Shown one piece after another: positions 1 to 8,246 of a stretch of 64,000 bases of DNA; positions within the stretch are counted from its first letter, which is position 1, and every line of letters starts with the position of its first letter. The notes under the pieces were generated by a model. The model was given only the letters and a program-made list of their open reading frames with translations. It ran no database searches and was not told where the DNA came from. The stretch covers positions 868,001-932,000 of the forward strand of contig JAVKCD010000025.1 of NCBI GenBank assembly GCA_040222855.1. Direction: 5' to 3'. The DNA is from Phycisphaeraceae bacterium. Lineage in GTDB: Bacteria; Planctomycetota; Phycisphaerae; Phycisphaerales; Phycisphaeraceae. Made by a program: the position numbers and the translations under genes.

Positions 1-672
1 TCCGGCCTAACGAGCCCCAGGCGGAAGCCTGGGGGCTCAATCCCCTCACGCCGCGCCTTCACCCTCATCGAGATCCTCGTCGTCATCTCCATCATCACCG
101 TCCTAGTCGCTCTCACGCTCGTAGGCGTCACCGCCGTCACCGCCAACTCAAACCAGTGGGCCACCGAATCCACACTCGCCACACTCGACGCAGCCGTCGA
201 CGAGTACTACCAGCTCAACAACCGCTACCCCAGAGCCAACACCGGCAACACCGTCTACTGGGATACCTCCCAAAACCGCATGCGCGGATGGCCCGAACAG
301 TTCTTCGATGAGCTCCAGAAATACGGCGACATCGGAGCCATGCTCGGGCCCCTCCTCCAGTCGCCTCCAACCCTCGCCGGTAATGAAGACAACCTCGACA
401 TCCGCGACGCCTCGCCCATCGCCGACGGCTGGGGCTACGGCATCGTCCCCATCGTCCCCAGAGACCTCAGCACCAATCCCTCTGTCTCCGATCTACGCCC
501 CTTCTTCTACTCCTCAGGCCCCAACGGCACCGACCAGAACAACACCGACAACGGCGGAATCGAAACCGACGTCGTCATCGCCATGAACGAAAACTCCACC
601 CCCGCCAACCTCGACCTCAACGACATCCAAACCCCCGCCGGCGACGACCTCTACAGCCCCTCCGCTCCGTAA
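1..672 (+). CDS. Pseudopilin, GspG-like (5' end outside window)
   Basis: The reading frame is open from the first base, so the true start lies upstream; 223 residues are visible. Around visible residues 19-24 there is a class III prepilin signature, R-R-A followed by F-T-L-I-E and a hydrophobic helix (ILVVISIITVLVALTL). This is the prepilin-peptidase site and transmembrane stem shared by type II secretion pseudopilins and type IV pilins. The next part (ATLDAAVDEYYQLNNRYP) is the typical GspG-like alpha helix leading to a short globular domain. The rest is variable and rich in Asp and Asn, with no cysteine pair seen. The stop overlaps the next gene's start. The first 16 visible residues are encoded by a palindromic repeat (see repeat at 10-47). 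Family membership is firm; the exact pseudopilin class is inferred. Confidence 0.8.
   Translation, partial: SGLTSPRRKPGGSIPSRRAFTLIEILVVISIITVLVALTLVGVTAVTANSNQWATESTLATLDAAVDEYYQLNNRYPRANTGNTVYWDTSQNRMRGWPEQFFDELQKYGDIGAMLGPLLQSPPTLAGNEDNLDIRDASPIADGWGYGIVPIVPRDLSTNPSVSDLRPFFYSSGPNGTDQNNTDNGGIETDVVIAMNENSTPANLDLNDIQTPAGDDLYSPSAP
10..47 (+). repeat. REP-like palindrome, copy A (inside pseudopilin leader)
   Basis: The stretch begins ACGAGCC, then an AGGC-GGAA-GCCT hairpin core with a GNRA-type tetraloop, then GGGGGCTC and TCCCCTC. The stem pairs about 11 bases with one bulged G. It matches three other copies at 738-783, 54989-55034 and 61671-61716. Here it is translated as T-S-P-R-R-K-P-G-G-S-I-P-S in the pseudopilin leader. 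Confidence 0.7.
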
Positions 673-1652
673 TGAAAGGGATGACCATGCATCACCCATC
701 CCCTCTCAACCCCAACACCGCAGCCACCGACCGTACTGAGCGCGAAACGAGCCTGAGGCGCAAGCCTCTGGGCCCATCCCCTCGCAACCTAAACACCACC
801 ATCAATCACCTCAAGCGCAACACCCACGCCCAGGCCCATCGGACGGGCTTCTCCCTCATCGAACTCCTCGTCGTCATCACCATCATCCTCATCCTCGCCG
901 CCACCACCGTCGGCACCATCATCACCGTCATGCGGGCCAACAACGTCGGCAACGCCGTCAACGCCATCAACGCCCAGGCCAACACCGCCCGCTCCATCGC
1001 CCTCCGCGACGCTACCGAAACCGCCCTCATCTTCCGCTTTGCCCCCTCCGAATCCGATCGCGTCACCCTTCACATCGCCCAGCGGACCAACGCCAACGCA
1101 AGCCCCGGCACCACGCCTATCTACGAACCCATCGACGACCGCGCCCCCACACGGCTCCCCGAAGGCGTCCGCATCTTCAGCCCGCTTCTATTCTTCGGCG
1201 GGCTCGACTGGGGAACCCCTTACACAGATCCCTCCGCAATACGCTCAGGCTCTGGACAACGCGGGGGCGGGAGCCCTTCCAACAACGCCGTCGTCTACGC
1301 CGTCCGCTTCACCCCCAGCGGGCAGCTCATCATCAACGATGAACGCATCGGGTACCTCGATGAATCCACACGTCCTCTCTGGCTTGGCGAGACCATCATC
1401 CTCCTCGCCGTCATCGACGAGCGCGAACTCCAGGCTCAGGGCTTCGCGCTCGACGACCAAAATCCCAATCCCATATCTGACCCCGCCAACTACGAAGGCC
1501 CCTCCAACGAAACACCCCGCGACTTCATCGAACGAGCCTACGTCCTTAGCGACCCCGATGACCCCGACTTCATCGAAGCCGACATCGCCATCATCACCTA
1601 CGCACCCAACACCGGACTCTCCTCCGTCCAACGCAACCGCGAAACCCCCTAA
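672..1652 (+). CDS. Pseudopilin, GspH/FimT-like
   Basis: 326 residues. A long N-terminal leader of about 58 residues ends in H-R-T-G before F-S-L-I-E-L-L-V-V, a clear prepilin-peptidase site with Glu at +5, followed by one hydrophobic helix (VITIILILAATTVGTIITV). The next segment (AINAQANTARSIALRDATETALIF) resembles the GspH/FimT stem helix and first strand. The globular part is unrecognised. The ATG overlaps the TAA of the preceding gene by one base, so the genes are probably translationally coupled. An internal ATG at 684 (MTMHHPS) is also possible. The leader is unusually long and contains the in-frame palindrome at 738-783. The protein probably sits in a periplasmic pseudopilus. Confidence 0.75.
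   Translation: MKGMTMHHPSPLNPNTAATDRTERETSLRRKPLGPSPRNLNTTINHLKRNTHAQAHRTGFSLIELLVVITIILILAATTVGTIITVMRANNVGNAVNAINAQANTARSIALRDATETALIFRFAPSESDRVTLHIAQRTNANASPGTTPIYEPIDDRAPTRLPEGVRIFSPLLFFGGLDWGTPYTDPSAIRSGSGQRGGGSPSNNAVVYAVRFTPSGQLIINDERIGYLDESTRPLWLGETIILLAVIDERELQAQGFALDDQNPNPISDPANYEGPSNETPRDFIERAYVLSDPDDPDFIEADIAIITYAPNTGLSSVQRNRETP
738..783 (+). repeat. REP-like palindrome, copy B (inside pseudopilin leader)
   Basis: Reads GAGCGCGAA, ACGAGCC, then the AGGC-GCAA-GCCT hairpin core, then GGGCCCATCCCCTC. It is translated as T-S-L-R-R-K-P-L-G-P-S-P-R, the same frame as copy A. The flanking stem pairs less well than in copies A and C (one T-T mismatch and one bulge). The nine bases GAGCGCGAA before the core are also nearly conserved in copy C. 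Confidence 0.75.
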
Positions 1653-1668
1653 CACCACCCCGCACACC

Positions 1669-2718
1669 ATGCTAAACCCCAATACCACCATCAAACTCGC
1701 CCAGCGCAACCACCGCCGCGCCTACACCCTCATCGAAATGCTCGTCGCCGCCGGCATCCTCGCCTTCGGCCTCATCCTCCTCTCCGCCCTCTTCCCCGTA
1801 GGCGGAATCGCCCGAAAAAACGCCGCCGACGACACCTTCGCCAACACCCATGCCCGAAACGTCCTCGCCGTCCTCCAGGCCATGGGACAAACCCAAGTCC
1901 TCGACCGATCAGGCGTCACCACCCCACTCGCCGGTTTCGAGCCTCTCGTCGTCGAAATCGATCCTTCGGACGAACCCCTCCGCAACGCCATCAGCCCAAG
2001 CGCTAGCGATCGCCGCGAAACCCTCTTCGCCCTTCCCATCATCCCCTCGCCCTCCGACCCCTGGCTCTACCAGGCCCAGACCGACACCCGCTCCCTGACC
2101 CGCGGAGCCACCAACACCGACACCATCATCGCCCACTACCCCTTCATCGACTCCTACCGCATCGTCGCCAACACCCTCGGTAACGCCCGCTTCGACAACC
2201 GCTACCCCCTCGCCCCCGATGCCCCCGACCCCACCTACGACCACCGACTCCTCGCCCGCGCAACCGCCGATCAACCCCTCGAAGCCGCCGTCTTCGTCTT
2301 CCGCAGAGAAGACGCCCGCGACCCCAACGCCCTCGTCATCAACGACTTCAACAACAACAACGAAGTCGACCCAACCCCATTCGGACTCATCGAAATCTCA
2401 GGTGCCCTCAGCAACGAGCTCGACCTCGCGACCTCTGGAGCGATCGGCGACGCAACCACGACTTACGGCCTCGAGTTCCCCACCGGCGGAATCCGCAACC
2501 ACTCCATCCTCATGGTCGGCACCAACCTCCCCCAAGAACCTGCCTTCATCACTCGAATCGTCGGCAGCTTCGATGTCGATGACGATCTCTTCGCCATTCT
2601 CGGTGCTGATAGACCCCCCGCTCAAGTAAACCCAGCGAGCCCTGGAACACCCATCGAGTTCGAAATCTTCTGGCTCCCCGCACGAACCGCCACCATCGTC
2701 ACAGGACTCATCCCATGA
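1669..2718 (+). CDS. Pseudopilin-like protein, GspI/PilV-type N-terminus
   Basis: 349 residues. The frame is open much further upstream, but I place the start at ATG 1669 because the earlier part only overlaps the previous gene and has low-complexity shadow composition. The chosen start gives a short leader, R-R-A followed by Y-T-L-I-E-M-L-V-A-A, then a hydrophobic helix (GILAFGLILLSALFPVGG), as in GspI/PilV-type minor pseudopilins. The roughly 310-residue globular domain is far larger than in classical GspI and is not recognised. The stop overlaps the ATG of the next gene (ATGA at 2715-2718). Probably a minor pseudopilin exposed on a pseudopilus tip. Confidence 0.75.
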   Translation: MLNPNTTIKLAQRNHRRAYTLIEMLVAAGILAFGLILLSALFPVGGIARKNAADDTFANTHARNVLAVLQAMGQTQVLDRSGVTTPLAGFEPLVVEIDPSDEPLRNAISPSASDRRETLFALPIIPSPSDPWLYQAQTDTRSLTRGATNTDTIIAHYPFIDSYRIVANTLGNARFDNRYPLAPDAPDPTYDHRLLARATADQPLEAAVFVFRREDARDPNALVINDFNNNNEVDPTPFGLIEISGALSNELDLATSGAIGDATTTYGLEFPTGGIRNHSILMVGTNLPQEPAFITRIVGSFDVDDDLFAILGADRPPAQVNPASPGTPIEFEIFWLPARTATIVTGLIP

Positions 2719-4178
2719 CCCCCACCACACACCCCAACAACACGCAGTGCCAGCGGGGGGCGCGGGGGGTGCGGGGGGGGTTCTCTCTCATCGAGATGAT
2801 CACCGCCGTCACCGTCCTCGCCCTCGTCTTCACCGTCGTCGTCTACATCGTCGGTGCCATCCGCGACACCGTGAACCTAGGCGGGGCCCAGGACGAAACC
2901 CTCTCCGTCGCCCAGGCCGTCGAAGCCCGCATGCGCGACGACATCGCAAGACTCAACACCGACGCCTTCATGGTCATCCGCGCCGCCTCCGTCACCTACA
3001 CACCCGACGGATTCGACTCCGCTGACATCGAGCGCGAACACCGCGTCGACCAACTCGCCTTCTTCGCCAACGGACCCTGGACCTCCACCCTCGACAGCAC
3101 CATCCAGGCCCCCACCGCCTGGGTCTCCTACGGACACCTCCGTTTCGATAACACCGCCATCGTTCCCGAAGGCGACTCCCGCTACGACACCGCGCCACCC
3201 CACCTGTCCAACCGCCCCGAGGCCATCAATAAGTTCATCGTCCCCCGCCAGTGGACCCTCGGCCGCAGAACCACCCTCCTCTCACCCATCATCCCAAACG
3301 ATGACCCTCTAACAGGTGTCCCTTATTACCACACCGCCAGCATCTGGCGCAACGACAACAACTACGCCACGCCACTCCCCAACGCCCAAAGCCGACTGAC
3401 CCTCATCGACACCGCCACCACCGACCTCGCCGTCGGCAGCATCTCCTCCTACCGACAAGCCCTCCTCCAGCCCGCCGCCACCACCGCCAACATCTACACC
3501 TTCATGGGCATGGCCGCCACCAGACGCTGGGGATTCCGCGACTACAACATGCAAGGCGCGATCGTGGCCCCATCCGATCCGCTCTCCTTCCCCCTGCGCT
3601 TCCAGGCCCCCCTCGTCGCCGCCTCCTTAGCACCCTACTGCTCCGACTTCCGCGTCGACTACGCCATCGACGCCGACAATGATGGCGCGGTCGACATCCA
3701 GGACGCCGACACCACCAACGGCTACCCCGCCCACATCATCTGGCACCGACTCAACCCAAGACCCGCAAACGCCAACGAGTTCGAACGAGGCGGGTCCATC
3801 TTCACCTCCGGCGACATGCGTGCCTTCGGCTTCGACATCGCACACGATGACACCGGCATTGGCTTCAATGAGAACAACCCCAACCTTCCCGACTACGGCC
3901 GAACCTACGATGAAACCGATTCCAACGTCCGCCAAATCTTCGGTGAAGGACTCGAAGTCACCGGCGACGGCGCCTCCGGCATCTACCGCGCCTGGCCCGT
4001 CCTCCTCCGAATCACCATGACCCTCCACGACGCCGAAGGCTACCTCCACCAGCAACACGAGGAAACCCGCGAACTCTACGAGGAAACCGTCGGACAACGA
4101 GGCTCCCAATGGGTCTTCCGCGGCGAGCCCGATGGCCAGAAACTCCAGCTCATCCTCCGCGTCCCGCCAAAACCCTGA
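2715..4178 (+). CDS. Pseudopilin-like protein, GspJ-type
   Basis: 487 residues. The N-terminus has an Arg/Gly-rich leader ending R-G-G before F-S-L-I-E-M-I, with Glu at +5, and a hydrophobic helix (TAVTVLALVFTVVVYIVG). This is a standard prepilin-peptidase substrate. The body is large compared with GspJ (about 200 residues) and contains an Asp-rich calcium-loop-like run (D-A-D-N-D-G-A-V-D-I) near residue 325. The end (QQHEETRELYEETVGQRGSQ) resembles minor-pseudopilin C-termini. It overlaps the preceding gene by four bases and is followed after 34 bases by the GspK-like gene. The leader codons lie in three long G runs (2755-2780). Confidence 0.75.
   Translation: MTPTTHPNNTQCQRGARGVRGGFSLIEMITAVTVLALVFTVVVYIVGAIRDTVNLGGAQDETLSVAQAVEARMRDDIARLNTDAFMVIRAASVTYTPDGFDSADIEREHRVDQLAFFANGPWTSTLDSTIQAPTAWVSYGHLRFDNTAIVPEGDSRYDTAPPHLSNRPEAINKFIVPRQWTLGRRTTLLSPIIPNDDPLTGVPYYHTASIWRNDNNYATPLPNAQSRLTLIDTATTDLAVGSISSYRQALLQPAATTANIYTFMGMAATRRWGFRDYNMQGAIVAPSDPLSFPLRFQAPLVAASLAPYCSDFRVDYAIDADNDGAVDIQDADTTNGYPAHIIWHRLNPRPANANEFERGGSIFTSGDMRAFGFDIAHDDTGIGFNENNPNLPDYGRTYDETDSNVRQIFGEGLEVTGDGASGIYRAWPVLLRITMTLHDAEGYLHQQHEETRELYEETVGQRGSQWVFRGEPDGQKLQLILRVPPKP
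2755..2780 (+). other. Three clustered G tracts (possible G-quadruplex)
   Basis: Runs of six, six and eight G are separated by three-base spacers and lie in the leader codons of the GspJ-like gene, about 40 bases after its ATG. The last run is long enough to supply two tracts of three. Such an arrangement could fold into a G-quadruplex on the coding strand or mRNA, or act as a slippage site. Folding was not computed. Confidence 0.4.
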
Positions 4179-4212
4179 CCCCGCGCCCCAAACGCTGTCC
4201 AGGAGCGCCACC

Positions 4213-7200
4213 ATGAACACCACACAACCCCGTAACACAACAAACCGCCCCCCCACAACCACCCGCCGCGGCTCCGCACTCCTCCTCGCCGTCGGCGTCC
4301 TCCTCCTCGTCTTCCTCGCAGGCGTCGCCTTCGTCTCCTCATCACAATCCGCCCGCATCGCCGGATCCGCCGCCTCAAGAGCCTCCAGCAACGACGCCGC
4401 CATCCAGGCCACTGTCAACTACATCGGACAAGTCATCGCCCGGGACTGGACCGACTACACCACCGGCGTAGCCGGCTCCGAATACCACGACTACCCCCAC
4501 CCCGATGTCGACCCCTGGCTCGCCTCCACCGAACCCGAAGATTTAGTACGCCTCGATCCTTCTCAGCAGAACTTTTTAGTAGCTGAACCCTTCACCGGTT
4601 TTCTTGGATCTCTGGGCCAAGTAAACGATGATGGCGATGGTGACAATACAAACGACTGGGAAGCCTGGCGTAACGTCTCCAACCTGACCGACTCAAACAA
4701 TACGAAACTCCGATTCATAGACCTTGAGCATTTTCTTCCACTTGGTGATTTTGAGGGTTTAAGCATCTATACAGGTGGTACAGACCTTGCAAGGTCTGCT
4801 CTGACATACCACCCTACAACTGAAACATACAGCAACGAAGAGTTCCTTAACGACAGCCGCCCCTTTAACCCCGATCAGGCCGCCGACGCCGACGGCGACG
4901 GCTACATCGATTCACGCTGGGTCGAACTCCCCATCAACGCCCCAGGCGGACTCCGCTGGGCTGCCGCGGTCCGAATCATCGACGAGTCCGCCCTCGCCAA
5001 CGTCAACACCGCCACCGAAATCGAACCCATCATCCTCCAACCTCGGGACAGCATGGTCCTCGGCACCACGCCCGCCGACCTCGACCTCCAGCGACTCCTT
5101 GCCCGCACCGACTTCACCCACGATGCCGGCAACAACGCCGACTGGGGAAACCCAAGCCCACTCTGGTTCTCCCAAGGAGAAGGCTACGACGGCTTCGTTG
5201 CTAGCGACATCTATCAACAAGTCGGCACCACCGGCGGACAACGCGGCGACTCGCCCTACTACGGCGTCGCCTCACTCGCCGCGCCACCCGTCACCAGCTC
5301 ACAAGTGCCACGAGAAGCTCTCTACAAGGCGCTCGGATACCCCGAAACTATCGCAGGCAACCCGCCCAGCACGATGCCCTCCGGTGCCTACCCCTACAAC
5401 CGCACCGACCGCGAAGCTCGCTACCACCTCTTCGGCCGCAACCTCGATCAACCCAGCCTCGCCAGGTACTCAACCACAAACCAAGGCATCTACACAGCCC
5501 CTTGGAATGAAAACAACTTCATCCTGGCTGAACGCCCCTACATACCCTTCGGCACCGAAACCCTCGCCGAACTACGCACTCGCTTCGGCCTCAACAGCCC
5601 CGGCTGGTCCGCCCTCGAATACAGCCTCTACAACGCCTTCGAAGCCACCGACGGCAACGGCTTCTCCGTCCTCCGCTCCAACCGCATCGAAACCCCGGGC
5701 TACGCCTCAAGACGACAGATGCGCCAAGGCATCCGACACCTCATCACCACCTACTCCGGTGCCCGTCAGGTCAGACCAGCTCTAAGCACCACACCTTACT
5801 TCGCCACCGCCCCCGACCGCGCCAAACTCAATCTCGACCAACTCTACATCGAGGACACCGCAGGCACCTCACCCTCCCCGGAAGCTCAGGCATTTCTCGA
5901 TCGCGCCGAAGAAGCCGGACTCACTAGCGCCGAACGCCACGCGCTCCTCGCCAACCTCATGGCCTACCGCATCCCCGGCGTCTACGACGATGTACCCGCT
6001 AACTTAGGCGCCGATAACACCGACACCCGAACCAACACACTCTCTGACTTCCAAATCGTCGACGGTGCCACCACCTACACCGGCCTCGAAGCCCAGCCCT
6101 TCTTCCGTGAAGCCGTATCAGTCATCATCGCCGAAGACCCACCTGATGCCAATCAACTGGTAACGAATGAAAACCGCTACCTTCTCGTCGAGCTCGCCAA
6201 TCCATGGAGTGTTGGCATGGGCTACGATGCCGATGTTCAGCTTGAGGACTTCAGCATCACCATCCTGATCAACGGCACTCCACTCGCAGCGGGTGCCATA
6301 CCGTTGAACCCAGGGACACTCGGACCCGGAGATGAATTACTTCTCTCCTCCCCCGGTATTGATCCAGCCACCAGGACCGCCATCACCGCAGCGATGACCG
6401 GGCCCGCTACTCAAGCCATCCTTCCCGATAACGCATGGGCTCAAGGCGACGAGATCACCTTCGAACTCCGCTATACCCTAGGCGGCGCCAATCTTCTCGT
6501 TGATCGTTTCGAGGCTAGCTTCAACATCGCCACGGTCACTGACGATCCATTCCCGCTCGATGAAGCCGCGCTTTATGGTGGAGAAGCGATCCCTGCGGAT
6601 GGTGAAACCGTGGTCTATTCCAACTACCTCCGTCGCGACGACACACCAGCAGCATCATTCGCTCACTTTGTTTTGGAAGACTCCGATCAGAACGAAGTCC
6701 CAGCCACCCCATCAAGAACGGTATTTACACCACCACTACCGGCCGACTATTCCGCTGCTTTGCTCGAGACCTTTGGCGACGCCAACAATGGCGTCACCTT
6801 CACCCCAGCACCTCCAGACTTCCAACTCCACCTCGGCAAGCAGGCCGATGGCACAACCGCCGACACCACCGCCCCAACCCTCGACTCCGTCGCCGAACTC
6901 GGACTCCTCCTCACCGTCGCCCACGAAACCGGCGGCGCTGCCGGCGACATACCCATCTCCGAAAACCTCGCCGCGGCCATCAACGCCGCAAACGAGCGCT
7001 ACTTCGCAAAACTCGACTGGGAAAACGTACCCGCCGGGTCCAATGACCTCCCCGATCCCGTCAACCTCATGGACCAGTTCACCACCGTCCAGGCCGCCGA
7101 CTCAGGACTGACCGGCACCGCCACCCCAGCCCTCAACCCCGGCATGGCCTTCGGCGTCGTCAACATCAACACCGCACCCCAACGCGTCCTCGAAGCACTC

Positions 7201-7767
7201 CCCTACACCCTCGGCGGAAGAGTCTTCAACAACCACCCCATGACACCCGGCAGCGAGATGGGCCAGCAACTCGCCGCAGGCCTCATCGACTACCGCGACA
7301 AGCCAGCAACAGCCACCACCATCCCCGGCGTCGGAACCTCACCCTTCGACGTGAACGCCAGACAACAAGCCACCACCGGCGTCACCGGCCTCCGCAATGA
7401 CCCCGGCTTCGCCTCCATCGGTGAAATCGCCATGGCCCGCACCGCCGCCGCAAGCAACTTCACCTCAACCTACCTCTCCACCGACGGTGCCAATACCAAC
7501 GAACGCGAGGGCGACTTCACCTCCGACAACGTCACCGATGACCTCGAGGAAGAACTCCTCCCCCTCATCCGCACCGCCGCCCTCACCTCAGTCCGGTCCG
7601 ACGTCTTCACCGCCTACGTCCTCCTCCAGGGAAGACGCCCCAACCCCGACACCCCCACCACCTTCGACAAAGTCGTCGAGCGCCGCTTCATCGTCACCTA
7701 CGACCGCTCCAACGTGAACGCCCCCGGCGACCAACCCCGCGTCCTCATGTTCATCGAAGACCGCTAA
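4213..7767 (+). CDS. GspK-like minor pseudopilin, very large
   Basis: 1184 residues. ATG 4213 is chosen because an AGGAG ribosome site lies eight bases upstream (4201-4205). The N-terminus T-R-R-G followed by S-A-L-L-L-A-V-G-V-L-L-L-V-F-L-A-G fits GspK, which has the prepilin cleavage Gly but lacks Glu at +5. Near residue 222 a loop D-A-D-G-D-G-Y-I-D resembles a calcium site, then comes W-V-E-L-P. Two segments (LANVNTATEIE and VVNINTAPQRVLEAL) match the N-I-N-T-A motif of the GspK SAM-like helical domain. The C-terminus (ERRFIVTYDRS) is like other planctomycete GspK-type proteins. Classical GspK has about 330 residues, so this is over three times longer. Base composition within the gene is mosaic, with AT-richer parts near 4530-4860 and 6150-6790. 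Confidence 0.75.
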   Translation: MNTTQPRNTTNRPPTTTRRGSALLLAVGVLLLVFLAGVAFVSSSQSARIAGSAASRASSNDAAIQATVNYIGQVIARDWTDYTTGVAGSEYHDYPHPDVDPWLASTEPEDLVRLDPSQQNFLVAEPFTGFLGSLGQVNDDGDGDNTNDWEAWRNVSNLTDSNNTKLRFIDLEHFLPLGDFEGLSIYTGGTDLARSALTYHPTTETYSNEEFLNDSRPFNPDQAADADGDGYIDSRWVELPINAPGGLRWAAAVRIIDESALANVNTATEIEPIILQPRDSMVLGTTPADLDLQRLLARTDFTHDAGNNADWGNPSPLWFSQGEGYDGFVASDIYQQVGTTGGQRGDSPYYGVASLAAPPVTSSQVPREALYKALGYPETIAGNPPSTMPSGAYPYNRTDREARYHLFGRNLDQPSLARYSTTNQGIYTAPWNENNFILAERPYIPFGTETLAELRTRFGLNSPGWSALEYSLYNAFEATDGNGFSVLRSNRIETPGYASRRQMRQGIRHLITTYSGARQVRPALSTTPYFATAPDRAKLNLDQLYIEDTAGTSPSPEAQAFLDRAEEAGLTSAERHALLANLMAYRIPGVYDDVPANLGADNTDTRTNTLSDFQIVDGATTYTGLEAQPFFREAVSVIIAEDPPDANQLVTNENRYLLVELANPWSVGMGYDADVQLEDFSITILINGTPLAAGAIPLNPGTLGPGDELLLSSPGIDPATRTAITAAMTGPATQAILPDNAWAQGDEITFELRYTLGGANLLVDRFEASFNIATVTDDPFPLDEAALYGGEAIPADGETVVYSNYLRRDDTPAASFAHFVLEDSDQNEVPATPSRTVFTPPLPADYSAALLETFGDANNGVTFTPAPPDFQLHLGKQADGTTADTTAPTLDSVAELGLLLTVAHETGGAAGDIPISENLAAAINAANERYFAKLDWENVPAGSNDLPDPVNLMDQFTTVQAADSGLTGTATPALNPGMAFGVVNINTAPQRVLEALPYTLGGRVFNNHPMTPGSEMGQQLAAGLIDYRDKPATATTIPGVGTSPFDVNARQQATTGVTGLRNDPGFASIGEIAMARTAAASNFTSTYLSTDGANTNEREGDFTSDNVTDDLEEELLPLIRTAALTSVRSDVFTAYVLLQGRRPNPDTPTTFDKVVERRFIVTYDRSNVNAPGDQPRVLMFIEDR

Positions 7768-8069
7768 GCCCCCACCCCCCACTCGGGTGCCACGTCCCTT
7801 CAGGGTCGTGCCCACCACCCACAAACTTTCACACCTTCCATCACAACCACAAGACCTCCGCCACCGCGCACAATCACGACCGACCAAACTTCCGTGCGCA
7901 CATCCGACCGCACTTCAACCCCCATCGGTCACGTTTGATTGACGAGTGCGCACAAAAAACCACCCCATCTCACCCCAAAACCGTCCTATAAGATCAAGTC
8001 TTTTCGCCAACACAACACCGATTCCCCTAACCAACGAACTTTTTTCTCACCAATTCGTAACAAGGGGTA
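7768..8069. other. Non-coding gap after the pseudopilin array
   Basis: No credible gene. The first 50 bases hold a hairpin (about 7784-7813, GGGTGCCACG pairing with CGTGCCC around CCC-TTCA-GGG) with no T tract; it may be a processing site or another palindromic repeat. The rest is C-rich, then becomes AT-rich towards the promoter at 8070. Confidence 0.5.
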
Positions 8070-8096
8070 TTGACACCAACATCTTGCTGTTAAAAT
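8070..8096 (+). promoter_or_regulatory. Sigma-70-type promoter
   Basis: A perfect TTGACA at 8070-8075 is followed, after 15 bases, by TAAAAT at 8091-8096 (or, with 16 bases, AAAATA). Transcription would start near 8103, only about 20 bases before a terminator-like hairpin and about 145 bases before the HIT gene. It could drive a short RNA, the HIT gene, or both. Confidence 0.55.
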
Positions 8097-8102
8097 AGGG
8101 AT

Positions 8103-8162
8103 ACTTCTCTTCTCCTCCTGGGCCGGCGTCGGGCACCTTTCCCGCCGCCGGCTCTTCTTTTA
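8103..8162 (+). ncRNA. Possible short RNA or leader with CU-rich 5' part
   Basis: Between the predicted start near 8103 and the end of the hairpin T tract at 8162 there would be a transcript of about 60 bases. Its 5' part reads TTCTCTTCTCCTCCTGGG, whose CTCCTCC core is complementary to a Shine-Dalgarno sequence; the 3' part is a strong terminator stem. This resembles small RNAs with C-rich seed regions. Equally it could be an attenuator leader for the HIT gene. No family was recognised. Confidence 0.3.
8122..8162 (+). terminator. Intrinsic terminator or attenuator hairpin
   Basis: GCCGGCGTCGGG (8122-8133) pairs with CCCGCCGCCGGC (8141-8152), 12 bases with one mismatch, around a seven-base loop. 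The tail TCTTCTTTTA (8153-8162) is T-rich. It lies 85 bases upstream of the HIT gene start and just downstream of the promoter at 8070. Confidence 0.6.
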
Positions 8163-8246
8163 CCCTGATCAAACCACCCCTCCAGCGGCCCGCCCTGCCC
8201 AAAAAAGCAGAAGGGTCGGCGATCTAACTCTAGACGGAGCCTCACC

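Noticed and set aside
1039-1668. Upstream extension of the third pseudopilin
   Set aside because: It overlaps the preceding gene and is Ser/Pro/Thr-rich shadow sequence; ATG 1669 gives a normal prepilin leader.
3627-4418. A 263-codon minus-strand frame across the GspJ/GspK-like genes
   Set aside because: Low-complexity Val/Gly/Asp-rich, no start signal, antisense to two pseudopilin genes.
7784-7813. Hairpin after the GspK-like gene as a terminator
   Set aside because: The stem is imperfect and there is no T tract, so I list it only as a structure inside the gap.
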